The notes beneath the pieces were generated by a model, which saw nothing but the letters and a program-made list of their open reading frames with translations, had not been told where the DNA came from and ran no database searches. Shown piece after piece: positions 43,250 to 55,141 of a stretch of 64,000 bases of DNA (within the stretch, counting starts at the first letter, position 1; every line of letters begins with the position of its first letter). The DNA comes from Perognathus longimembris pacificus (Eukaryota; Chordata; Mammalia; Rodentia; Heteromyidae): positions 19,560,735 through 19,624,734 of the forward strand of contig NC_063170.1 of the NCBI RefSeq assembly GCF_023159225.1. The letters are read 5' to 3'. Both the position numbers and the translations under genes were made by a program.

Positions 43250-43490
43250 GAAGAGCTTGGATTTGATTGAATCTCTGCTTAGGCTTGCAGAAGTTGGGCA
43301 GTATGAACAAGTCAAACAACTCTTTGGCTTTCCTATCAAACATTGTCCAGACATGCTGGTATTGGCCTTACTCCAAATCAACACTTCTTGGCACACTCTA
43401 CGTCATGAACTCATCTCTACTCTGATGCCAATATTCCTTGGAAATCATCCTAACTCTGCCATTATTTTGCACTATGCATGGCATGGGCAG
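43250..43490 (+). CDS. Cnot1: Cnot1 exon 13: residues 448-528
   Basis: TTTTTAG|GAAGAG to GGGCAG|GTAAGA. 241 nt, phase 0 at its end. It encodes [20 protein letters not shown] and onward, typical paired HEAT-like helices. Intron 13 (5,416 nt) is the second largest in the window. It holds a TG tract (43581-43623), several 7SL-type SINEs, IDL-Geo copies at 45017 (-), 46195 (+), 47260 (-), 47544 (-) and 48301 (-), and an L1 3' end. Confidence 0.97.
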
Positions 43491-43934
43491 GTAAGACATA
43501 GCTATTTACTCATGATTTCTTCACCTAATATTTGACATTCTTGGAGGCTTGAGCATATTTTTGTAGACACTCTGTCAATCTTTGTGTGTGTATGTGTACG
43601 TGTGTGTGTGCATATGTGTGTGCACGCACGCTGGTCCTGAGGTTTGAATTCAGGGCTTGAGTGAGATAAGAGTCCCATGGATTTTTCCTGGCTTCAAACT
43701 TAGCTCCTCAGGTCTCAGCATCCAGAACAGCTAGGATTACAGGCATGACCCTGTAATTGACAGCCGCTTGGCTGCCAATCTCTTAATAATGAGATTATGG
43801 TGGTTATAGTACCAATAACAGGTGTGTTTTACTTGTTATTGTAAGCTCTGTTGCTGTTAACACCAAAAGAGAAAGGAAGTAAAGAAAAAATTTTTTTAAC
43901 TTTTGTTCACTCATTTATTAGTGTATGTGTGCCA

Positions 43935-44517
43935 GAGGTGAAGCTTGAACTCAAGATCTAGGCACTGTCTTTGAGCTGTTTTGTTCAGGGCACCTAGGGC
44001 TTTAACTCTCTCTGAGGGCCTCAGCACAGGCTCCTGAGCTCTTTTTGACCAAGGGTAGTGTTCTTCCACTTGAACCACAGCTCTACTTCTGTCTTTTTTG
44101 GTACTTAGTTGGAGATAAGAGTGGCATGGACTTACTTACCTTTCCAGACTGACTTTGAAATGTGTTCCTCAGATCTCACCCTCCTGAGTAGCTAGGATTA
44201 GAATCATGAGCTATTTTAAGACTTTCTGTGTGTGGGTGTACACATGTATTGGTCAGTTTGTCTGTCCTGGGGCTTGAACTCTGAGCCTGAATGCTGTCCT
44301 TGATGTGTGCGTGCGCCTCCTCAAGTCCTGTGTTGTAGTCTCCTCCCCTTATTTTTTGTGGGTTTGGCTAGAACTCTACCACAACTTCAGTTTTGGCTTC
44401 TTGGTAGTTCATTGGAGATAAAGAGTCTCAGAAACTTCCCAGGTTGGCTTTGAACCATGAACCCAGACTGTAGCTTCCTAAGTAGCTAGGATTACAGATG
44501 AGAGCAATTGTGCTGGG
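43935..44517 (-). mobile_element. Two 7SL/B1-headed SINEs
   Basis: Antisense copies at 43935-44215 and 44255-44517. Each has an irregular right-monomer region. A shorter antisense piece lies at 43628-43755. Confidence 0.65.
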
Positions 44518-45016
44518 TTAAATAAAAGGCATCCCTAGGGAGCACAAAGACAATTCTTTGAAAAATTTAAAAAGTTCTACATATAACCAAACACTTTTAA
44601 GTGTTTTTGCTGGTAATAAGGAGCTTGAACATTGGTTATTTATTATACTATGGTTATGCACGTAGTTTTTCCAGGGCAAGGCTTGTCCATTGACTCCAGA
44701 TGTACTAATTGCTGCAATTTCCCCAAATGTGGGAAAGTCAGCTGCATAATTTGTGGTAGTGAGTGATTGCATTTCCACTTTCCCTTAAGTAAAAAATAAA
44801 GTAGGAGGTCATAAATGTAATTGCCATTTTTAAATTGTCTAGATTTTCATATTATTTAGTTTGTAATGAACTGGTTTTCTATTTTTGTTAGCTTTCTAGT
44901 TGTATAGGATGAATTTGACAGATAAACTTTTGTTCATTGATTTTTTTCTTATTTTATAATTTTGGTGCCATTACTAGGGTTTGACTCAGGGCTTTGCTTT
45001 CTGGCTTGGCTTTTTT

Positions 45017-45222
45017 GTTTTTGTTTTTTGGCCAGTCCTGGGCCTTGAACTCAGGGCCTGAGCACTGTCCCTGGCTTCTTTTTCCTCAAGGCTAGGACTC
45101 TGCCACTTGAGCCACAACGCCACTTCTGGCCATTTTCTATATATGTGGTGCTGAGGAATCGAACTGAGGGCTTCATGTATACGAGGCAAGTACTCTTGCC
45201 ACTGGGCCATATTCCCAGCCCC
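45017..45222 (-). mobile_element. IDL-Geo SINE nested in an older SINE-like sequence
   Basis: Antisense copy with TGGCTTGGCTTTTTT on both sides. Confidence 0.92.
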
Positions 45223-45798
45223 ATGGCTTGGCTTTTTTATTTCCCTCAAAGCTGATGCTCTACCACTTGAGCCACATCTCTACTTCTGCCATTGGTTTTT
45301 CTTAGTAGCCAGTCTGCCTTCCTTCCCTCGGTTCCCCTCCCCTCCCCACCCCATCTTTCCCATGTGTTAGACAAGTGTTCTGCTAATATTTCCATGTCCC
45401 AGTCCTTTTGCTCTTTAGTTGGTTTTTCAAACTAGGTCTCATGTGAAGTTTGCTTTAGCTAGCCTCCAGCCTTCATCCTTCTGTCCTATCTAGGGTAAAG
45501 ATAGAGTCTGGAAAATTTTTTGCTTAAGCTTACCATAAACTATTTTCCTCTTCTGGAATAGCTGGGATTTTATATACTTTTACAACTTGCTTCTTATTTA
45601 TTTTTAAGATTACAGATGTGTACCACTATGCCAAGCAAGTCTATATTTATACAATGGTAAATGCTAGAACTTTCCAGGAAAAATACTACTTGTTTTACTC
45701 AAGTCTTTATTTTGGTGTATAAAAGTAAAACAATTTAAAAGCTTTTATATGATATGCAAATGCTTTAAGAAGCTAACTTGATAAGAGTTCTTTCTTGA

Positions 45799-46055
45799 TT
45801 GTGTGTGTGTGTTTGCGCGCGTGTGTGCATGCACACATGTGAATTTACTTGTATTCATGGCCTTATATTCCTCCTTGGCTTTCTTGTTTATGGGTGACAC
45901 TGTACAACTTGTGCCATGCCTCAAGTAGGGCATTTGCTGGGTAACTAGAGATATAGTCGTAAGGAAATTTCTTCCTAGGCTGTCTTTGAACTTTGGTCCT
46001 CTAGGTCTGAAGTCTCCTGAGTAGCTGGTATTGTGGGTATAAGTCACCTGTGCCA
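45799..46055 (-). mobile_element. 7SL/B1-headed SINE with a TG/CG tract
   Basis: Alternating purine-pyrimidine bases (45799-45842: TG, then GCGCGC, then TGTGCATGCACACA) lie at the tail. The body runs to 46055. A sense left-half fragment is at 46085-46175. Confidence 0.65.
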
Positions 46056-46194
46056 GTGATAAATCTCCTTTGAAGATGTGAAAATATGTGCCAGTGGTTT
46101 ATGCCTATAATTCTAGCTGCTTTAAGAGGTAGAAATGGATCATGACTTGAAGTCAGCCCAGGCTGAAAAGTATGACAAACAAGACTCATTTTCA

Positions 46195-46402
46195 GGGGCT
46201 GGGAATATGGCCTAGTGGCAAGAGCGCTTGCCTCGTATACTTGAAGCCCTGGGTTCGATTCCTCAGCACCACATATATGGGAAACGGCCAGAAGTGGCGC
46301 TGTGGCTCAAGTGGCAGAGTGCTAGCCTTGAGCAAAAGGAAGCCAGGGATAGTGCTCAGGCCCTGAGTCCAAGCACCAGGACTGGCCAAAAAAAAAAAAA
46401 AG
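46195..46402 (+). mobile_element. IDL-Geo SINE, sense
   Basis: Near-consensus, flanked by AAGACTCATTTTCA. Confidence 0.93.
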
Positions 46403-47259
46403 ACTCATTTTCACTGGATAGTTAGGCTTGGTGGGACAAATGTCACCCCAAGCTGTATGGGTGGCTAAGATCAAGGTTCCTGGTCAGAAAAAGTCCTTAT
46501 AGCTTTAGCTCCAGGGAGAGAAGCTAGGTGAGGTACTGTGTACCTGTGATTTTAACAATAGTAAGAAGCCTGATAAAGGCAGGTCAGGAATTGGAGGCCA
46601 GATAAAAGTGGCTGGGAGGGGGGAAGAGGGAAGAGTGGAGGGGACCAGACCACACCAGGTACTGAGTTCAAGCCCCAGGACTGGCACCCAGTGAAAGGTA
46701 ACTTAGTAACCCAGTGAAAGCCAGCCTATAAGCTTCAAGTTCAAGTTCTAGTACTGGGTGGGGGGAGGGGGGAACTATTAGTCATGCCTTTTAGTCAGTT
46801 CCCTTTTATATTAGAGATCCAGTTATACCATAGGCTTATAGTTTAAAAAATACTTGACCAAACATGTACTGTCTAATTTTCATTCATATCTTTCTTACTA
46901 GAGTTCTGAGGTTGAAAGGTCAGGCTGAATGAGTTGCTACTGTCTCATTCCTGGTATTTGTCTTCCTGAAATACTTATCAGTTCAGGGGAGTTAGTAGAA
47001 TATGATTTGTATATAGCAGTAGTAATTGCCTTACTTCTTTGTCTGAGAATATTTACTGAGGTCTATCTGTTAAATCTTGTAACTACTGAAAGCCATAGAA
47101 TAACACCTCCCCTCCCCCCCAAAAGAATATATACTTATTTTGAAACAGGTAAATTTAGAATGTGTTATACAGATATCATTTCTAACAACACTATACTGTG
47201 CAACATGAGTGATGATAATCTTCAACTATTAGTCTGTTTATAGGCATGGTAATATTTGT

Positions 47260-47463
47260 TTTGTTTTGTTTTGCCAGTCCTGGGCCTTGGGCTCAGGGCC
47301 TGAGCACTGTCCCTGGCTTCTTATTGCTCAAGGTTAGCACTCTGCCACTTGAGCCACAGTGCCACTTCTGGCTTTTTTCTATATATGTGGTGCTGAGGAA
47401 TCGAACCCAGGGCTTCATGTATACGAGGCAAGCACTTTACCACTAGGCCATATTCCCAGCCCC
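47260..47463 (-). mobile_element. IDL-Geo SINE
   Basis: Antisense copy. GG(C)A-GGTAATATTT is repeated around it. Confidence 0.9.
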
Positions 47464-47543
47464 AGGCAGGTAATATTTATGTACTTTTCAGCAGTTACTA
47501 ATGTTGGTGTATTCTTTTGTTTATGCTATTATTCTTTTTTCTT

Positions 47544-47955
47544 GTTTTTTTTTTTTGGCCAGTCCTTGGACTCAGGGCCCGAGCACCGTCCCTGGCTTCT
47601 TCCCGCTCAAGGCTAGCACTCTGCCACTTGAGCCACAGCGCCGCTTCTGGCCGTTTTCTGTATATGTGGTGCTGGGGAATCGAACCTAGGGCCTCGTGTA
47701 TCCGAGGCAGGCACTCTTGCCACTAGGCTATATCCCCAGCCCTTTTCTTGTTTTTTGGTTGATCATGGGGCTTGAACTCAGGGCTAGTGCTCTACCACTT
47801 TGAGTCACAGTGCCACTTCTGGCCTCTTCTGAGTGGTTTATTGGAGATAAGAGTCTCACAGACCTTTCTGCCCCGGGCTGACTTCAGCAAGCCTCAGATC
47901 TCAGTCTCCTGAATATCAGCTAGAATTACAGGCTTGAGTGACTGGCACCCAGCCC
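47544..47955 (-). mobile_element. IDL-Geo SINE inserted at a 7SL-type SINE
   Basis: IDL-Geo at 47544-47742, near consensus, with TTTTCTTGTTTTTT on both sides. The 7SL-type antisense copy follows at 47752-47955. Confidence 0.88.
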
Positions 47956-48127
47956 TTTCTTTTTCCTTTTGTGGTGTTGCGGGGTCATACCTAGATGCTG
48001 GCACATATTCTGATACTTGGCCAAATTCTTTCTTTTTAGTTTGGGGTTTTGGCCATAATTCAGGTGGTGCTGAGGATCACATTTCCAGACCAGTCTTATT
48101 CCTACCTTAGTCCCACTTCCCTTTTAG

Positions 48128-48262
48128 TTTAGTAATTACTTATTTATTGTCAAAATGATGTACAGAGGGGTTACAGTTTCATACATAAGGCCATGGGTAC
48201 ATTTCTTGTACTATTTGTTATCTCCTCCCTCTTTCCCCCTCCCCTTCCTTCTTCCCCTCTCA
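48128..48262 (-). mobile_element. L1 3' end fragment
   Basis: A T-rich start, then 'GATGTACAGAGGGGTTACAG' and a CTCCC-rich stretch, characteristic of a rodent L1 3' terminus read on the opposite strand. Confidence 0.65.
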
Positions 48263-48267
48263 CCCCA

Positions 48268-48497
48268 TTTCCTATTTATTTATTTATTTATTTATTTATT
48301 TTTGGCCAGTCCTGGGCCTTGGACTCAGGGCCTGAGCACTGTCCCTGGCTTCCTTTTGCTCAAGGCTAGCACTCTGCCACTTGAGCCACAGTGCCACTTC
48401 TGGCCGTTTTCTGTATATGTGGTGCTGGGGAATCGAACCCAGGGCCTCATGTATACGAGGCAAGCTCTCTTGCCACTAGGCTATATCCCCAGCCCCT
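48268..48497 (-). mobile_element. IDL-Geo SINE with a (TTTA)n tail
   Basis: Antisense copy whose tail is ATTT repeats. A B1-like antisense scrap (48500-48610) follows. Confidence 0.9.
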
Positions 48498-48906
48498 TCC
48501 TTTTTATTTTTGAGACATGGTTTCAGTATGTAGTTCAGGCAGGCTTCCGACTTAGGATACTCTAGTTTGCCCCTCAGGTGTATTGGGATTATAGATTTTT
48601 AGCACAATCGCTGGCTTCATATTACTTCATTTTCTCACTTTTGTGTTTGAAGATGGGTAAGCAGATATATATATGTATATTTATATGTGTATAGAAACAA
48701 TGTTGTTGAATTATTTGGACTGAGAGTTAGAAGCTACTTGGATGGTATAGAATGAAGAGCTTCTCCAATTGCATAGTGGTTTGAGGCCTGAACCTAGTAT
48801 TTGTATGGGTATTATTTTTATCTGAATATAATGAACAAAATTAGGCATTTGTTAGACTGCCCATCAGATAGAAGGGTTTCCATCTAATCTCCTCCTCTCT
48901 TCTTAG

Positions 48907-49026
48907 GGCCAGTCTCCATCAATACGCCAACTTATCATGCATGCAATGGCAGAATGGTACATGAGAGGAGAGCAATATGACCAGGCCAAATTGTCTAGAA
49001 TACTTGATGTGGCCCAAGACTTGAAG
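48907..49026 (+). CDS. Cnot1: Cnot1 exon 14: residues 529-568
   Basis: TTCTTAG|GGCCAG to TTGAAG|GTAATT, 40 codons, phase 0. It encodes [20 protein letters not shown] and onward. Intron 14 (1,050 nt) holds one antisense IDL-Geo and unique AT-rich DNA. Confidence 0.97.
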
Positions 49027-49422
49027 GTAATTTCAGAGGGGCAGAATAACAGTCTATTTAGAAAGTCAAATTTATGTAACTTAGACACCTTAGGCACAAT
49101 TTACATGAAATTAGAATTCTGATCAAATGAATTAAGATTTTGACTTTTGCCTCATAAATATAGAGACATTGGTACGGTGAATGATTGTAGATATGTAAAA
49201 AATAATGTCTTTATTTTAGATAGTCTTCATTTATTTCTGGTTGGTCTTGTGTATCACAAGTCTGGTTTTTCTTTTAACTGCTTTTGGCTTTGTGTGAGAT
49301 GTATGATGTAGATGTTGAGTAATGAAACCTGAGGACTTGGATGTTCTGGGTTAACACTGCCACTGAGTTATATACTCAGCCCTGGCAAGGCTGTTTTCAA
49401 GCAAGTGAAATGATGACAATAC

Positions 49423-49600
49423 TTTTTTGCCAGTCCTGGGGCTTAGACTCAGGGCCTGAGCAGTGTCTCTGGCTTCTTGTTGCTTAAGGCTAGCACTCTG
49501 CCACTTGAGCCACAGTGCCACTTCTGGCCATTTTCTGTATATGTGGTGCTGGGGAATTGAACCCAGGGCTTCATGTATATGAGGCAAGCCCTCTTGCCAT
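49423..49600 (-). mobile_element. IDL-Geo SINE lacking its terminal bases
   Basis: Antisense. It stops at 'CTCTTGCCATTAC', without the CCCAGCCC end. Confidence 0.85.
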
Positions 49601-50076
49601 TACTATACTTTTTTTTTTTTAAGAGTTATTTAGTAGTAATATAATTTTGGAGAAAATAAGATGCACTTATTAGAATATCGGTCTATGGATATCACATGAC
49701 TACTTGCATTAGTGTGGGTAGTAAAGTTGTGCTTAGATTTGCACATTTAGATTTAAAAGAAAATAGGATAGTGAACATTATACTTTGAGTCATGCTTTGC
49801 TGTGGGTTTAATTCAAAAAAGCACCAGTACTTTAAAGTTAAGAGTTACGAACTGACTTAGAATGTGAATTTATTTTGAATTAGCAATAACTTAAGCATGG
49901 AATGTATTAAGCTGTTTAAAAAGTTGTGACTCTTCCCTCAAAAAATAATTGTGGCCAAGGAAATATTAGCAATATGTTACTAGACTTGTCTGTGAAAAAC
50001 AGGAAATAGAGAATAGGCTACAGCAATAGTAACTTACTATGTGACTTGACATTTTTAGTGTTCTTTTTCTCTTTAG

Positions 50077-50199
50077 GCCTTGTCAATGCTGCTAAATGGC
50101 ACTCCCTTTGCCTTTGTTATTGACCTTGCTGCACTTGCTTCACGTCGTGAATACCTCAAACTTGATAAATGGCTCACAGATAAAATAAGAGAGCATGGG
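50077..50199 (+). CDS. Cnot1: Cnot1 exon 15: residues 569-609
   Basis: CTTTAG|GCCTTG to CATGGG|GTAAGC, 41 codons, phase 0. It contains the fourth LXXLL (LSMLL, 570-574). The donor is followed within ten bases by a (TG)n tract (50207-50239). Intron 15 (2,102 nt) is almost entirely repeats. Confidence 0.97.
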
Positions 50200-50206
50200 G
50201 TAAGCA

Positions 50207-50207
50207 T

Positions 50208-50240
<33 letters not shown>

Positions 50241-50262
50241 CCGCGCGCAGTGTGCACACACA
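50207..50262. repeat. (TG)n with CG core next to the exon 15 donor
   Basis: TG repeats run into CCCGCGCGCAGTGTGCACACAC, alternating purine-pyrimidine and potentially Z-forming. Confidence 0.9.
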
Positions 50263-50264
50263 TT

Positions 50265-50455
50265 TAAAGTCTGGGAACTATTCCTTAAGTTTTTTGCTCA
50301 AGTCTTGTGCTCTACCACTTGAACCACAGCTCCATTTCTCCCTTTTTGCTGGTTTAGAGTATAAGAGTCTATGGCTCAGGTTGGCTTTGAACCTGTATCC
50401 TTACATCTCAGCCTCTTGAGTTAGCTAGGATTGTAAGTATGGGTTACCTGGCATA
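50265..50455 (-). mobile_element. 7SL/B1-headed SINE
   Basis: Antisense, diverged. Confidence 0.6.
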
Positions 50456-50472
50456 AGCATGATGTATCCATT

Positions 50473-50776
<304 letters not shown>

Positions 50777-50806
50777 GTATCCATTTATTTCTACTTTTAT
50801 TTTTTT

Positions 50807-51108
50807 GGGTGCTAGTCCTGGGGTTGAACTCACAGCCTGGGTACTGTCTCTGAGCTTTTGTGCTCAAAGCTACCACTTATGCCACAAGTCCACTTCCTGA
50901 TTTTTAATATTATTTTTTGCCAGTCCTAGTGCTTGAACTGAGGGCCTGGACACTGTCCCTAAGCCTCTTTTGCTCAGGCTAGCACTCTACCACTTGAATC
51001 AAAGGGATACTTCTGGCCTTTTCTGTTTATGTGCTCCTGAGGAATTGAACCCAGGGCATCATGCATACCAGGCAACCACTGTACCACTAAGCTACAGTCT
51101 CAGTCCCC
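50807..51108 (-). mobile_element. IDL-Geo SINE nested in an older right monomer
   Basis: Inner copy at 50907-51108, with CTGATTTTTAA on both sides. The outer fragment is 50807-50900. Confidence 0.82.
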
Positions 51109-51124
51109 CTGATTTTTAAATTTT

Positions 51125-51690
51125 GTTCACTCATTTATTAATGTATGTGTGCCAGAGGTGAAGCTTGATCTAGGCACTGTCCTTGAGCTGTTTTGTTCAA
51201 GGCTTGGCCACTTGAGCCACCACTCCATTTCCCCCATTTTAGTGGTTAATTGGATATAGAACCTCATAGGGTTTCCTGCTCTGGCTGGCTTCAAACCTTG
51301 ATCCTCATTCATATATCAGCCTACTTCCTGAGTAGCTAGGATTTATAGGCATGAGCCACTGCTTCCATGTTCTGCTTTTAAATTTTGATGACTAAAGTAT
51401 GTAAGCTTTTATTTTCTGGATGGTGCTAGGAATTGAACTTGGAGCCTAGTGTATGCTAGGCAAGAATTCTACATCTGAGCCTTATCCTAAGAAACAGTTT
51501 TGTTTGTTTGTTTTGGTACTGATCCTGGGGCTTGGTTCAGGGCCTAGGCACTATCCCTGAGCTCAAGGCAGTGTATTCCTCTGTCACTTGAGCCACAGCT
51601 GGACTTCCAGCCTGGGCTGGCTTAAACCCAAGATTCTCAGATCTCAACTTCCTGAGTAGTAGATATGAGTCACTGGCACCTGCTAAGAAA
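51125..51690 (-). mobile_element. 7SL-type SINEs and an ID-like monomer
   Basis: Antisense copies at 51125-51362 and 51515-51690, with an ID-like piece at 51410-51490 between them. Confidence 0.65.
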
Positions 51691-51711
51691 TAGCTTTTTA
51701 ATATGACATTT

Positions 51712-51960
51712 AGGCCAGAGGTTGGTGGCTCATGCCTGTAATCCTAAGCTTCTCAGGAGGCTGAGATCTGAGGATTGTAGTTTGAAGCCATTGGGGGCAG
51801 AAAAGTCCCCATGAGACTCTTTATCACCAATTAACCACTCAAAAAACAAAAACAAAAAACCAGAAGTGGCACTGTGGCTCATGTGGTAGAGTGCTAGCCT
51901 TGAGCACCAAAAAGCTCAAGGATAGCACCCAGGCTTTAGTTCAAGCCCCACAACAGACTG
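51712..51960 (+). mobile_element. 7SL/B1-headed SINE
   Basis: Sense copy with an AAAAAACAAAAAC insertion in the linker. Confidence 0.8.
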
Positions 51961-51989
51961 ATGACATTTAGAAAGTCATTGATTTCTGC

Positions 51990-52242
51990 ATTTTAGTCTT
52001 GTTTGTTTTTTTAACCAGTCTTGGGGCTTCAACTCAGGGCCTAGCATTTGTCCCAGAGCTTTTGTGCTCATCGCTACCACTGTACTGCTTTGAGCCACTG
52101 CTCTATTTCCAGTTTTCTGGTGGTTAATTAGAGATAAGAATCTCGTGGCCCTTCTTGCCCAGGCTGGCTTTGAACTTTGATCTTTAAATCTCAGCCTCCT
52201 GAGTAGCTAGGATTACAGGCATGAGCCACTGGTGCCCAGCTT
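51990..52242 (-). mobile_element. 7SL/B1-headed SINE
   Basis: Antisense copy ending about 60 bases before exon 16. Confidence 0.8.
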
Positions 52243-52301
52243 ACATTTTAGGTGTTTTCAGTATCAATTTCAATATGCCGAAAACATATTTTTTTCCCCA
52301 G

Positions 52302-52453
52302 GAGCCTTTTATTCAAGCATGCATGACTTTCTTAAAGAGAAGATGTCCTTCTATTTTGGGTGGACTTGCTCCAGAGAAAGACCAGCCTAAGAGTGCTCAA
52401 CTTCCTCCTGAAACTCTGGCCACAATGTTGGCTTGTCTACAGGCTTGTGCTGG
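52302..52453 (+). CDS. Cnot1: Cnot1 exon 16: residues 610-660 (part)
   Basis: CCCCAG|GAGCCT to GCTGG|GTGAGA. 152 nt; Gly660 is split. It encodes [20 protein letters not shown] and onward, near the end of the N-terminal HEAT region. Intron 16 (1,759 nt) has L1 3'-like remnants (52664-52790, 53690-54000), a 7SL-type SINE with a C23 run, and an ID-like scrap (54140-54195). Confidence 0.97.
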
Positions 52454-52663
52454 GTGAGAAAAATATGCTAGGAAATAGCTTTCCTTTGTTCTAGAATTTG
52501 ATTATTTTGCTAGTAACTTATTAATGTTTTTTGTGTCTGCATTCCTAAGGAACATTGCTCTGTTTGTTCTTGTTGTTTGCTTTTGTCTAATTGTGATACT
52601 AGAGTACTATTGACTTCATATAATCCGTTTTGTGAGAAGAACTGATGTTCACACGTTTTTTTT

Positions 52664-52790
52664 TTTAATGCCATATATTAGTCAAGGGGGGATTTTATTG
52701 TGACATTTTTACTCATTTGCAATGCATTTCACTCAGTATCACCTTCTCTTAACAATGTCCCCCTTCATAAAATACAAACAGGTCTCATTG
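52664..52790 (-). mobile_element. L1 3' end remnant (possible)
   Basis: A T-tract followed by 'TTAGTCAAGGGGGGATTTTA' and sequence resembling other rodent L1 tails. No ORF. Confidence 0.35.
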
Positions 52791-53220
52791 TTGTGTGAAA
52801 CAATTTACTTCATCATATTATCTTTACACTCTCCTTGTTAGTGTTAGCCCTACCACCCCCTCTGGCTAATAACCTCCAACAAATATTGTGATTATCCTGC
52901 ATTACCACCCATTTTCCTCAGCTCAAGAAATTCTGCCTAAGCTACCTAGGTAGCTGAGACTATAGGTATATACCACTGTGACCCACTTTAATCCATCTCA
53001 AGACATTATCCAGTTGATATTGGGGAGGATGAGGGGTAGGTATGATTCTCATAGCACAAGTTGTTTTAGTCTGTCAAACATTTATCCTGTGTGACATTTG
53101 TTTAAGATTTTAATCTGTGTAGTTAACCATGTGTATTTTTTTAAATCTGTGCTGTAACCTTTAACTGTGATACATTAGTGTTAAAATTTCTTGCTTGCCT
53201 GTTTACTTTGACATAAGGTT

Positions 53221-53482
53221 TTGTTGTTGTTGTTGTTGTTTTGGTCAGTTGTGGGGCTTGAACTCTGGGCCTGGGCACTGTTCCTGAGCTCTTTGGCTCA
53301 AGGCTAGTGTTCTACCACTTGAGCATGTCATGTCCCCCCCCCCCCCCCCCCCCCCCGTGGTTAATCATCGGAGATAAGAGTCTCACTGCCTTTCCTGCCC
53401 TGGCTGGCTTTGAGCCTTGATCCTCAGATCTCAACCTCTTGAGTAGCTAGGATTTCAGGCATGAGCCACCTGGCTTAGGATA
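53221..53482 (-). mobile_element. 7SL/B1-headed SINE with a C23 run
   Basis: Antisense copy. A run of 23 C (53334-53356) replaces part of its linker. A GTT repeat (53221-53240) lies at its tail. Confidence 0.78.
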
Positions 53483-53689
53483 AAGTTTTGCCAGTGTTGA
53501 AGATAATGTCACTGTGCAGAAAATACTAGTAAGGAGTGACTGATGCAAAACAATTTGATCTGAAGAGAAATTTAGCCATGGTTTCCACAGAAAGTTTTCT
53601 TTATTAAAAAATAATAATGTTTTATATAAGTATTGTGGAAAATGACAACTATAATTTCAGCATCTTTTGAACTCAAAATGATTTTTTTA

Positions 53690-54000
53690 TTTTTAATAAA
53701 GATGGATACAAATATACAAAATAAAAAGTATACAAAATAAACAATAAAACTATACAAAGGAGTTAATATTCAGCAAATCATTTTATATAGTGCATTTGAT
53801 GTCACCCCTTTTATCATTCTTTCCCATTCCTCCTCTTCCCCCACTTTTCTTAGTTTCAAAGGAAATGCATTTAATAGTATGACTTCATTCTCTTCCTCCT
53901 TTCCTCTCTCATTCCTTTACCCATCTCCCCTTGACTTTACCCCCTCCTTCCCCACATTTAAAGTGTCAGTTTCCTGGTACTCATTTTGTTGGCCTGTGAT
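53690..54000 (-). mobile_element. L1 3' end remnant (possible)
   Basis: AT-rich start, then CCTCC-rich pyrimidine stretches with GATGTCACCCC, as in other L1 3' ends. Weak call. Confidence 0.3.
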
Positions 54001-54212
54001 TTAGTTTTTCTAAGGAATTAAATGGTTTAAATTCTCCCCTGTAAATGCCATACTTCTGTTAATATATTTGTGTGCACTTGCATATAACCCATATGTGTTA
54101 CTTGTACACTTATAAATGATAAATTAGGTTTTGAATTTAAGGTCTTGTACTTGACAGGCAGGTGCTCTACCACTTGAGCCACACCTCTAGCCCACTTTCG
54201 TTCTCTTTTTAG

Positions 54213-54363
54213 GAGTGTTTCTCAAGAGTTGTCAGAGACCATCCTCACCATGGTAGCCAACTGTAGTAATGTTATGAATAAGGCCAGACAGCCACCACCT
54301 GGAGTTATGCCAAAAGGACGACCTCCTAGTGCTAGTAGCTTAGATGCCATTTCTCCTGTTCAG
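54213..54363 (+). CDS. Cnot1: Cnot1 exon 17: residues 660-710
   Basis: TTTTTAG|GAGTGT to TTCAG|GTAAAA. 151 nt. It encodes [20 protein letters not shown], then a Pro-rich stretch ([17 protein letters not shown]) where the folded N-terminal region gives way to the linker. Intron 17 (1,433 nt) is mostly non-repetitive. It carries a snoRNA candidate, a 67-bp L1 scrap and an antisense IDL-Geo. Confidence 0.97.
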
Positions 54364-54695
54364 GTAAAAATGAATATTACCATTGATATGTCTGCATTTG
54401 TTCGTAGACTGAGAATAGACTAAGCTTCTACACCATCATTGATAAAATGAACTTATTTCATTTTAGATAACCTGCATGTGTAGTATCCACTTGTATTTTA
54501 AAGGAGATCCATCAATAGGCATTATAGTTGAAAACAATTTAATTATCAAATAGTACGTGACTCTTAAGACCAAAGATAGAAACCACTTATTTAGGTAACT
54601 GAGGAAGGTTTCTTTTTAAAATTAGAATTACACTCTTGAGAAATAAGCACTGCCTTTGAATCTGATGTGTCTTGTTTGTAGCTTCACGGGCCAAG

Positions 54696-54885
54696 CAACA
54701 GTACTAGAGCATAACGACTTGTTATAACTGGGGCTCTTCAGCTCTCAACTGAACTGCTCTTTTAAAAACAAGGTACATTTAAGTTACTCCCTGACATCGA
54801 CCATCCTCGTTCTCTTTGGGAGCAACACACCCCACTTCTGTTACCCAGTGAATGGCAGATTGGGGTATAAGGAGAGAAAACAGCG
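54696..54885 (+). ncRNA. Candidate H/ACA snoRNA in intron 17
   Basis: This is a non-repetitive patch inside an otherwise degraded intron. A 5' hairpin pairs AGAGCA (54706) with TGCTCT and has an inner stem GGGCT/AGCTC, followed by an A-rich H-box-like AAAACA. Two alternative 3' hairpins are seen: GTTaCTCCC/GGGAGcAAC followed by ACA (54827), or TTCTCTTT/GGAGAGAA followed by ACA (54880). Human CNOT1 hosts SNORA50 and SNORA46 in introns. The relative position suits SNORA50, but neither fold is textbook and I matched no recalled sequence. Confidence 0.38.
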
Positions 54886-55073
54886 TTTAGTGATTCTTCA
54901 GTGTCTACTTTATAAGAGGCATTTGCTTGTCATTTTCTATACTCATGAGGGTATGAAATAGTGCCACAAACTAAGATGCTTGGAAATACAAGTTATTAGA
55001 TTGCTTAGAGATTATTTGGTAAATAGCATACTTGTATTTTAAGTTTGTTTGATCTTTAAACCCTGAGGATTCT

Positions 55074-55141
55074 TTTTTTTTTAAATTTTTTTTATTATTA
55101 ATTGAACATAAATTTTTTTTTTACAAGGTGTTGTGCAAAGA
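55074..55141 (-). mobile_element. Minimal L1 3' end insertion
   Basis: About 60 bases match the L1 3' ends at 15881 and 16087 (ATTGAACATAAAT...ACAAGGTGTTGTGCAAAG). Flanked by CTGAGGATTCTT on both sides. Confidence 0.8.

Noticed and set aside
54696..54832. Firm assignment to SNORA50 by rRNA guide pairing
   Set aside because: A seven-base complement to 18S rRNA (ATAACTG) is present, but the opposite side of the pocket does not pair, so it could be chance.
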